From NCBI RefSeq assembly GCF_029433515.1, contig NZ_JAQTIG010000001.1, positions 186,001 to 250,000 of the forward strand: a stretch of DNA of 64,000 bases, given 5' to 3'. Below, in pieces: positions 57,761 through 64,000 of this stretch; the stretch's first letter is position 1, and every line of letters starts with the position of its first letter. The translations under genes were made by a program, and so were the position numbers. Source of the stretch: Lactobacillus sp. ESL0679. Lineage in GTDB: Bacteria; Bacillota; Bacilli; Lactobacillales; Lactobacillaceae. The notes beneath the pieces were generated by a model. The model was given only the letters and a program-made list of their open reading frames with translations, did no database searches and was not told where the DNA came from.

Positions 57761-57795
57761 AAAACGAGTTCAGCTATTGAACTCGTTTTTCTTTT
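57761..57795 (+). terminator. Terminator of hsp20
   Basis: AACGAGTTCA-GCTAT-TGAACTCGTT hairpin followed by TTTCTTTT. Confidence 0.88.
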
Positions 57796-57841
57796 GCCCT
57801 AAAATATTTATTAATAATTAATTAAAAAGGAGTATTACTCA

Positions 57842-59164
57842 ATGAACCATCAACTCTCATTTCAAAAATTGGCAAAATATTCTGCTGACTTCAATAAGCA
57901 ACCACAAAATCAAGTTATTGCCCGCGCTGCCCAAAAGGGTGGCATTTTCACGGCTTCTTATAATGAGCAAAAGGCCAGTAATGACCTTAATCGCGTCTTC
58001 TCGACAGAACTTGATGTCGGCCAAGTTACAGCACAAAAGCATTCCGGACGCTGCTGGGAATTTGCTGCCCTCAATGTTTTACGTCATTACTTTGGTAAAA
58101 AGTACCACATCAAAGATTTCACTTTCTCACAAAGTTATAATTTTTTCTGGGATAAAATCGAACGCGCCAATATTTTTTACAACAATATTATTAAAACGGC
58201 GGACCAAGACCTCGACTCACGAACCGTGCGCAAATATCTGGCAAGTGCTGGTCAAGACGGCGGCCATTGGCAATTAGCTGCTGCTTTAGTGCAAAAGTAC
58301 GGTGTTGTCCCAAGTTATGCAATGCCTGAAAGCTTTAACGCTAACAATACCGATGCCTTGAAGATGGCTCTAGGTAAAAAAATGCGCAAAGATGCCTTGG
58401 TGCTGCGTCAATTAAAGCAAGCTGGTAAAGACGATAAAGTTGCAGAAGCACAAGACCACTTTTTAAGCGAAATTTACCGTATGACGGCGATTGCTGTTGG
58501 CGAACCACCTAAGAAATTCGACTTAGAATACCGTGACGACAATAAAAAGTATCACTTAGATAAGGATTTAACGCCGCAGACATTCTACCAAAAGTATCTT
58601 GGTGACCTCGACTTAGACGATTACGTTGTCTTAACCAATTCGCCAAACCATGAATATAACAAGTTATATGGCTACTCCGCCGACAATAATGTGGCTGGCT
58701 TATGTGAAATCAAGCTACTCAACGTCCCGATGACCTACCTTGCAGACGCAACAATTAAGCAGCTCAAGGATGGCGAAGCCGTCTGGTTTGGCAACGATGT
58801 TTTGCACGAATTAGACCGGCCGCAAGGATACCTCGACTCGCAACTTTACCAAATGGGCAGCCTCTTTGATGTCGACTTAACGATGTCCAAGGCTGATCGC
58901 TTACGAACAGGCGAAGCAAACTTCTCACATGCCATGACTTTTGTCGGTGTTGATGAAGACCAAGGCGAAGTGAAGCGCTGGAAAGTTGAAAACTCTTGGG
59001 GCGACCAAGTTGGTAAGAATGGCTACTTTGTGATGAGTACTGACTGGTTTAACGACTACGTTTATGAAGTTGCCGTTCACAAAAAGTATTTAACACCAGA
59101 GCAACTAGCTCTAGCAGAGGGACCAATTGCCGAAGACTTACCAGTTTGGGACCCATTAGGCTAA
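57842..59164 (+). CDS. C1B cysteine aminopeptidase (PepC/PepE/PepG family), copy 1
   Basis: A 440-residue cytosolic papain-fold peptidase of the bleomycin hydrolase family. The catalytic Cys is in HSGRCWEFAALN, His in SHAMTFVGVD and Asn in VENSWGDQ. The N-terminal MNHQLSFQKLAKYS and the total length match Lactobacillus PepC/E/G proteins. Glu follows the catalytic Cys-Trp in both copies; whether this is the aminopeptidase (PepC) or endopeptidase (PepE/G) subtype cannot be decided by eye. It has its own terminator, and a close paralogue follows. Confidence 0.93.
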   Translation: MNHQLSFQKLAKYSADFNKQPQNQVIARAAQKGGIFTASYNEQKASNDLNRVFSTELDVGQVTAQKHSGRCWEFAALNVLRHYFGKKYHIKDFTFSQSYNFFWDKIERANIFYNNIIKTADQDLDSRTVRKYLASAGQDGGHWQLAAALVQKYGVVPSYAMPESFNANNTDALKMALGKKMRKDALVLRQLKQAGKDDKVAEAQDHFLSEIYRMTAIAVGEPPKKFDLEYRDDNKKYHLDKDLTPQTFYQKYLGDLDLDDYVVLTNSPNHEYNKLYGYSADNNVAGLCEIKLLNVPMTYLADATIKQLKDGEAVWFGNDVLHELDRPQGYLDSQLYQMGSLFDVDLTMSKADRLRTGEANFSHAMTFVGVDEDQGEVKRWKVENSWGDQVGKNGYFVMSTDWFNDYVYEVAVHKKYLTPEQLALAEGPIAEDLPVWDPLG

Positions 59165-59168
59165 TAAT

Positions 59169-59203
59169 AAAAAACTGAGTTCAGTAATTGAACTCAGTTT
59201 TCT
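59169..59203 (+). terminator. Terminator of C1B peptidase copy 1
   Basis: AACTGAGTTCA-GTAAT-TGAACTCAGTT hairpin followed by TTCTTTT; closely similar to the hsp20 terminator. Confidence 0.88.
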
Positions 59204-59256
59204 TTTAGCTTAAAATTAAAGAGTAATTCAAAAAAGATTAAAAAGGGAGAACAGAT

Positions 59257-60573
59257 ATGGGACACAAATTAACTGTGCAAGAACTCGAAAAGTTCGCTGA
59301 CAGCTTTAACGAGAATCCGAAAAACCAAGTTGTTGCTCGCGCTGCTCAAAAGAGCGGTGTTCAGATGGCTTCATATAATGAACGCGTACAAGGTGAATTG
59401 ACCCGGGTCTTTTCAACAGAATTAGATACGGAAAATGTTACTAATCAGCGCCAATCTGGTCGTTGTTGGGAATTTGCGACGCTAAATATTTTGCGCCACA
59501 ACTTTGGTAAAAAATACCACGTTAAGAATTTTACCTTCTCACAAAGTTACAACTTTTTCTGGGATAAAATTGAGCGTGCCAATATTTTTTACGACAACAT
59601 TTTAGCCACTGCAGATGAGCCACTCGACTCACGGACTGTTAAGGCTTATTTAAATGATGCCGGCGAAGATGGCGGTCAATTCCACATGGCTGCAGCATTA
59701 ATTGAAAAATATGGTGTTGTGCCAACATACGCAATGCCAGAAAGCTTCAACACTAACAACACGAATGCCTTTGCTAAAGCCTTGGGTGACAAAATGCGCA
59801 AAGACGCCTTAGTGTTACGTGACTTAAAGCAAGCTGGCAAGGATGAAGAAATTGAGGAAAAACGGCAAGAATTTTTAAGTGAAGTTTACCAAATGACAGC
59901 AATTGCTGTTGGTGAACCACCAAAGAAATTCGACTTGGAATACCGTGATGACGATAAAAAGTATCACTTGGATAAGGATTTAACACCGCTTGAATTTTTA
60001 CATAAATATATGGGCGACGTTGACTTTGACGACTATGTTGTCTTAACTAACGCCCCTGACCATGAATACGGCAAGTTATACGGCTTACCATTTGAAGATA
60101 ACGTTGAGGGTTCCTACCGGATTAAGTTCCTGAATGTTCCAATGGAATATCTCGAGCAAGCTTCTGTCGCCCAATTAAAAGATGGCGAAGCTGTTTGGTT
60201 TGGTAATGATGTTGGCGAGCAAAGCGACCGTAAGCAAGGCTACCTTGACACTAACTTGTACCAGTTAGACGACTTGTTTGGCATTGATTCCAAGATGTCC
60301 AAGGCTGACCAATTGCGCACTGGTGCTGCTGCTTCAACACACGCTATGACCTTGGTTGGTGTTGATGAAGACAACGGTCACATTCGTCAATGGAAAGTTG
60401 AAAATTCTTGGGGCGAAAAGAACGGCGACAAAGGATTCTTTGTGATGACTAATGACTGGTTTAAACAATATACTTATGAAGTTGTTGTTCACAAGAAGTA
60501 CCTAACACCAGAACAAGTAACTTTAGCTGAAGGCCCAATCACTGACCTGCCAGTTTGGGATTCTTTAGCCTAA
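59257..60573 (+). CDS. C1B cysteine aminopeptidase (PepC/PepE/PepG family), copy 2
   Basis: A 438-residue paralogue of the preceding gene. The catalytic Cys is in QSGRCWEFATLN, His in THAMTLVGVDED and Asn in VENSWGEK. Ribosome site AAGGGAG. Large blocks are identical (FTFSQSYNFFWDKIERANIF, AIAVGEPPKKFDLEYRDD), so the pair is a tandem duplication that kept both active sites. A terminator lies between them, allowing separate expression. Confidence 0.93.
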   Translation: MGHKLTVQELEKFADSFNENPKNQVVARAAQKSGVQMASYNERVQGELTRVFSTELDTENVTNQRQSGRCWEFATLNILRHNFGKKYHVKNFTFSQSYNFFWDKIERANIFYDNILATADEPLDSRTVKAYLNDAGEDGGQFHMAAALIEKYGVVPTYAMPESFNTNNTNAFAKALGDKMRKDALVLRDLKQAGKDEEIEEKRQEFLSEVYQMTAIAVGEPPKKFDLEYRDDDKKYHLDKDLTPLEFLHKYMGDVDFDDYVVLTNAPDHEYGKLYGLPFEDNVEGSYRIKFLNVPMEYLEQASVAQLKDGEAVWFGNDVGEQSDRKQGYLDTNLYQLDDLFGIDSKMSKADQLRTGAAASTHAMTLVGVDEDNGHIRQWKVENSWGEKNGDKGFFVMTNDWFKQYTYEVVVHKKYLTPEQVTLAEGPITDLPVWDSLA

Positions 60574-60587
60574 AACACATTAGCTTT

Positions 60588-60622
60588 ATAAAAAACGAGA
60601 TTCGAAAATGAACCTCGTTTTT
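60588..60622. terminator. Terminator between C1B peptidase 2 and the MFS pseudogene
   Basis: AAAAAACGAGATTC-GAAAA-TGAACCTCGTTTTTT hairpin between converging genes. Confidence 0.8.
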
Positions 60623-60629
60623 TGTTGAT

Positions 60630-61988
60630 TTATTTTTTTAATTTAAATACTGACCTAATGCACAGGAAAAATACAACTAGTGCCAGAAGCAGAAAGACTA
60701 CCAAATTTAGTTTAAGTCCCTGCAATGTCCCGACTGTAAGTGCTGCATCCCCTTTTTGCGTCATCGTTAACAGCGACGCCGCAAGTGCCGTGCCAATTGC
60801 TCCCGAATAACTTTGGGCGGTCATATAAATAGCGTTGCCATCATCCACGACCGATTCTGGTAGTTGAGCCAAACTTAGGGGCATGATATTACTGTAACTC
60901 AGCCCGAGGCCAACCATAAATGCAACATACATCACAGCCAGCAAGATAACACTGGGAGTTAATACATTTGCCAAGCCAAATATCAAGACGATAATTCCCG
61001 TCCCAACAATAATTGGTAATCTGTGACTAACGCGATCATAAATGAGGCCAGCAAGCGCGGACAGCAGTGCATCCACAACTGCGGCCGGCAAAACTAGCAG
61101 TCCAGTTGCAGCTGTTGATTCCTTAAATGCCAATTGTAAAACATTCGGTATCAAGTAAGACATCGCCAGCGACAACATTTGCAGTAAAAAGAATGCACTT
61201 AGAAAGGTTACAAAGGTGGGGCGTTGAAATAATGATAAATCCAGCAGCTTAACTGTTTGATGTTGTTCACATTTGATAAACAACATCAGGCTAATTACCG
61301 CAATGATTAGCAGCAGTAATTGCCAGAACCAATTTGCTTCGCTCGAAGTTACACTGACCACTAGTAATAGTGTAGCCGTCAGTAAGACCGCCAATAATGC
61401 TCCGCCTTGCAGGTCAAACGACAGCTGCTCCGGCTTTTTAACTTGCGTAATGCTAACTTCGCCCAATAGCCATGTCAAAATGATTACTGGCATGATTAGC
61501 CAAAACAGCTGGTGCCCATGACCAATATTTTAGTACAAGACCGCCGTAGACTGACCCTACGGCTGGTGCAAAGGCAATCACCAAGCTGCCAATGCCCATA
61601 AAGGTGCCGACAGCTTTTTTCGGAGCTTGTTCCAAAATAATTGAGAACATTAACGGCAGACAAAGACCATCCGCAATTCCTTCTAGCAGGCGGCCAAATA
61701 ATATTATTGGAAATCCCGCTGCCAGACCTGCACAGCCTGTTCCAATAAGAAAGCTAACAACCCCCACGCGAAAAATGTTGAGTGCGCGCGCAAAAAGGAA
61801 CCAAATGGAATTAAAATCGTCGCTACTAGCATGTAGCCCGTTGTTAACCATTGGACTGTGCTGGCAGACAAACTGAACTCACGCATCAGCATTGGAAATA
61901 CAATATTCAGCGAAGTTTCAATTACAATTCCTAAAAAACTAAGTAATCCAATTGCCACAATTGAAATAACAAGTTTTGGCCGGCGCAC
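60630..61988 (-). pseudogene. Frameshifted MFS drug-exporter gene (DHA2-like)
   Basis: Three consecutive frames together encode a full-length ~450-residue major facilitator. N-terminal piece: RRPKLVISIVAIGLLSFL ... VQWLTTGYMLVATILIP. Middle piece: GTGCAGLAAGFPIILFGRL ... FGRLLEGIADGLCLP. C-terminal piece begins HQLFWLIMPVIILTWLLGE. Frame breaks fall near 61795 (about one base missing in a T-run) and near 61515. The GTG start overlaps the nucleoside hydrolase stop as TAGTG. The protein resembles EmrB/LmrB-type exporters. Confidence 0.88.
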
Positions 61989-62926
61989 TATTTGCTTTGC
62001 TCCAATAACTCATCAAAGCGCTTGAAGAACAGCTCCTTATTTGCCTTAGTAACCAGAGTGATTTCACGGCCATTAGGATCATCTTCCATCCGTCCTTGGG
62101 CAATACCTGAAGTAATAATACGTACTTTACGTTGCTCAACTTTAGAAACAACCTCGGGATACAGAGCACTAATCGTGGTCAATACATCCCAGAAATAAAG
62201 CTGGGCTGTTTGCACCGGTGGATTAACTAACAAGCTGTAACCCTGACCAACTAAATCCATTGCTGGATACTTGCGTAAACTTGCCCAGTGCATCCGCAAT
62301 TCATCAGTCAATGGTAATTCTTCGCTGCTTTCAAGCCCCACAATTTGCATCGGAATGTGTGACGCAAGCACCCGACTGACAGCCTGAGGGTCCCAATAGG
62401 CATTCCACTCCTGCGTTCCATCAGCATTAACCATCACGACATTGCCGTGACCATCAAGTGAGCCACCCATCCAGTAAAGTTTGGCAATTTTACCTTCAAT
62501 CGTTGGGTCCTCATCGAGTGCTCTTGCTAAGTCCGTCAATGGACCTGTCATAACTAGGGTAACCGGCTCAACCGCACTTTTTAGCTTAGAAATCATGTCT
62601 AGGTGAGCGGGCAATTTTGCCTGTTTGGTAATCATCTTGCCAGATTCATTTAAGATTGGTAAGTAATTAAAGGAATACGATGCTGTGCGCCATTCTTGCG
62701 GAAATTGGTTGACTGCTCGCGAGTCTGACTTGGCAACTTCCAACTTGTCACCCCGCAGATTAAAGCGGTCGGTCATCTTCCGGCAAACCTCAACTGCTGG
62801 GTCAATATAGCCATCGGCGTCAATCGCACCAACACCTAACAGCTGAATATCCGGTGCCTGTAACAACAATAAATACGAGACTAAATCGTCAATGTTACCA
62901 TCGTGGTTAAAATAAATTTGTTTCAT
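61988..62926 (-). CDS. Nucleoside hydrolase (inosine/uridine-preferring family)
   Basis: A 312-residue enzyme cleaving ribonucleosides to base and ribose. The Ca2+-binding N-terminus is NHDGNIDDLVSYLLLL (DxNxDD form of the family's Asp cluster), with VTLVMTGPLTDLARAL and YWDVLTTISALYP further on. It follows the nucleoside ABC permease by 9 bp, so imported nucleosides are split to bases that can enter xpt-type salvage. Purine versus pyrimidine preference is not resolved. Confidence 0.92.
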   Translation of the reverse strand: MKQIYFNHDGNIDDLVSYLLLLQAPDIQLLGVGAIDADGYIDPAVEVCRKMTDRFNLRGDKLEVAKSDSRAVNQFPQEWRTASYSFNYLPILNESGKMITKQAKLPAHLDMISKLKSAVEPVTLVMTGPLTDLARALDEDPTIEGKIAKLYWMGGSLDGHGNVVMVNADGTQEWNAYWDPQAVSRVLASHIPMQIVGLESSEELPLTDELRMHWASLRKYPAMDLVGQGYSLLVNPPVQTAQLYFWDVLTTISALYPEVVSKVEQRKVRIITSGIAQGRMEDDPNGREITLVTKANKELFFKRFDELLEQSK

Positions 62927-62935
62927 AGTTTCTCC

Positions 62936-63892
62936 TTATTTTGACTTAATATAATTCTGCCCATCGGCAGCAGGTGCAACTGATTTACCAAAGAATAACA
63001 CCAGCACAACAATCGTAATTACGTATGGCGCAATCTGCATGTAAACAGCAGGAATATGGTTGAAAAACGGCAACTGGTTACCAATGATACTGATACTCTG
63101 GGCAAAACCAAAGAACAATGATGCCAGCATTGCCCCAATCGGATTCCACTTACCAAAGATGACTGCTGCCAGGGCCATAAACCCTTGCCCAACAATTGTG
63201 GAAATAGAAAAGTTCCCAGAAATTGCTTCTGCAAAAATGGCGCCACCAATGCCGCCAAGAAAGCCGGAAATCAGAACACCAGCATACCGCAAGCCATAAA
63301 CATTAATGCCTAAGGTATCAGCCGCCTGCGGATTTTCACCACAAGAGCGCAGACGCAAGCCAAAGCGCGTCTTATAGAGTAGCCACCACAGAATAATGGT
63401 AACAATAATTGCCGTCCAAGCAGGTGCGGATGTATTTTTAAAGAAAATAGGGCCAATCACCGGAATATTAGCCAAGACTGGAAACGAAAAGTAGCCGAAA
63501 CTTTGGTTAATATTTGCCGTCTGTCCTTTATCATAGATTGCCTTAATCAAGAAAACACCGAGTGGAGGCGCCATTAGATTAAGCACCGTACCACTAATGA
63601 TATGGTCGGCGTGAAAGTTGATTGTCGCTACTGCATGGAGCAGTGAAAAAATCAGGCCAACAATTCCGCCAACTAACGCACCTAACCACGGCGTTAGTTT
63701 GCCAAAAGTATCAGCAAAGGTCAGATTAAAAACGATTGACGAGAAGGCACCCATAGTCATAATTCCTTCAAGTCCAATGTTAGTCACGCCCGAATTTTCA
63801 CTATAAACACCGCCCAATGCGGTAAAAATCAGTGGTGCCGAATAGACAAAAGTCGATGACACTAGTAAAGATAAAATCGCTACCAAACTCAT
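62936..63892 (-). CDS. Nucleoside ABC transporter permease (NupQ-like)
   Basis: A 318-residue membrane protein of the BPD_transp_2 class, about nine helices. The family motifs EGIMTMGAFSS and RSCGENPQAADTLGINV are clear; the latter is the coupling loop. NupP/NupQ-type permeases serve BmpA-like lipoprotein nucleoside importers. Its ATG overlaps the stop of the upstream permease (TAATG), and the nucleoside hydrolase gene follows. Confidence 0.93.
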   Translation of the reverse strand: MSLVAILSLLVSSTFVYSAPLIFTALGGVYSENSGVTNIGLEGIMTMGAFSSIVFNLTFADTFGKLTPWLGALVGGIVGLIFSLLHAVATINFHADHIISGTVLNLMAPPLGVFLIKAIYDKGQTANINQSFGYFSFPVLANIPVIGPIFFKNTSAPAWTAIIVTIILWWLLYKTRFGLRLRSCGENPQAADTLGINVYGLRYAGVLISGFLGGIGGAIFAEAISGNFSISTIVGQGFMALAAVIFGKWNPIGAMLASLFFGFAQSISIIGNQLPFFNHIPAVYMQIAPYVITIVVLVLFFGKSVAPAADGQNYIKSK

Positions 63893-64000
63893 TATTTTTG
63901 TCCCCCGTTATCAGTTACGTTTACTCGAGCTTCTTTTTTAACTACTGCTCCATCAAGAGCCTGCTTATTTTTAAACAATCGTCCAATCACATACTGAATA
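63892..64000 (-). CDS. Nucleoside ABC transporter permease (NupP-like), C-terminal end only
   Basis: The last 35 codons before the window edge, reading IQYVIGRLFKNKQALDG and ending VNVTDNGGQK. Position directly upstream of, and 1-bp overlap with, the NupQ-like gene identify it as the partner permease. The rest lies outside the window. Confidence 0.75.
   Translation of the reverse strand, partial: IQYVIGRLFKNKQALDGAVVKKEARVNVTDNGGQK

Overview
The window looks like a chromosomal segment of a Lactobacillus of the L. delbrueckii / acidophilus-helveticus-crispatus group. The evidence is low G+C DNA, S-layer-associated (SLAP) surface repeats, YSIRK-type secretion signals, a C69 dipeptidase (PepD), two tandem C1B cysteine aminopeptidases, and the conserved Firmicutes block metG-tatD-rnmV-ksgA-veg-purR-glmU. 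Most genes lie on the minus strand. Species-level assignment is not possible by eye.

Layout. 1-1.8 kb: a PadR / DUF1700 / DUF4097 envelope operon, cut by the left edge. 1.9-5.8 kb: guaA diverging from xpt-pbuX, with back-to-back promoters, a PurBox-like pair between them and a guanine riboswitch in the xpt leader. 5.8-7.9 kb: accessory DNA with an ABC ATPase relic, an Rgg-type regulator and a small holin-like toxin cassette with a decayed second copy. 8-9.5 kb: pepD. 10.1-17.4 kb: two tandem giant surface proteins with YSIRK signals but no LPXTG. 17.9-23.5 kb: murA (active-site Cys replaced by Asp), pyrG with a reiterative-transcription attenuator, rpoE, a DUF1934 gene and an HD hydrolase. 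23.5-27.3 kb: YbaK, an ABC system whose ATPase carries an N-terminal XRE helix-turn-helix domain, and prs. 27.5-33.3 kb: a cell-wall sugar recovery set, murQ-murP-murR and mupG. 33.4-42 kb: a SLAP protein and the glmU to metG housekeeping block. 42.2-48.9 kb: an ABC pair, mgtA under an M-box magnesium riboswitch, a TPM-like membrane protein, a dCMP deaminase and trpS. 49-54 kb: an SRAP protein, two diverging SLAP paralogues flanking a phage holin relic, a second small-membrane-peptide cassette and an odd tRNA-Gly(CCC). 54-64 kb: a CPBP-like protein without catalytic residues, an SOS-controlled Y-family polymerase with YolD, greA, CIRCE-controlled hsp20, the two C1B peptidases, a frameshifted MFS exporter, and a nucleoside hydrolase with nucleoside ABC permeases cut by the right edge.

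The genes form several coherent circuits. Purine salvage (xpt, pbuX, guaA, prs, purR, nucleoside hydrolase and transporter) is joined by PurR-like and riboswitch signals. Peptidoglycan synthesis (murA, glmU) and recovery (MurP, MupG, MurQ, MurR) are both present. Peptide use is represented by PepD and the two C1B peptidases. The cell surface is dominated by non-covalently attached SLAP proteins. The least explained elements are the tandem YSIRK proteins without sortase signals, the XRE-ABC fusion, and the two partly duplicated small-peptide cassettes with repeated untranslated regions.
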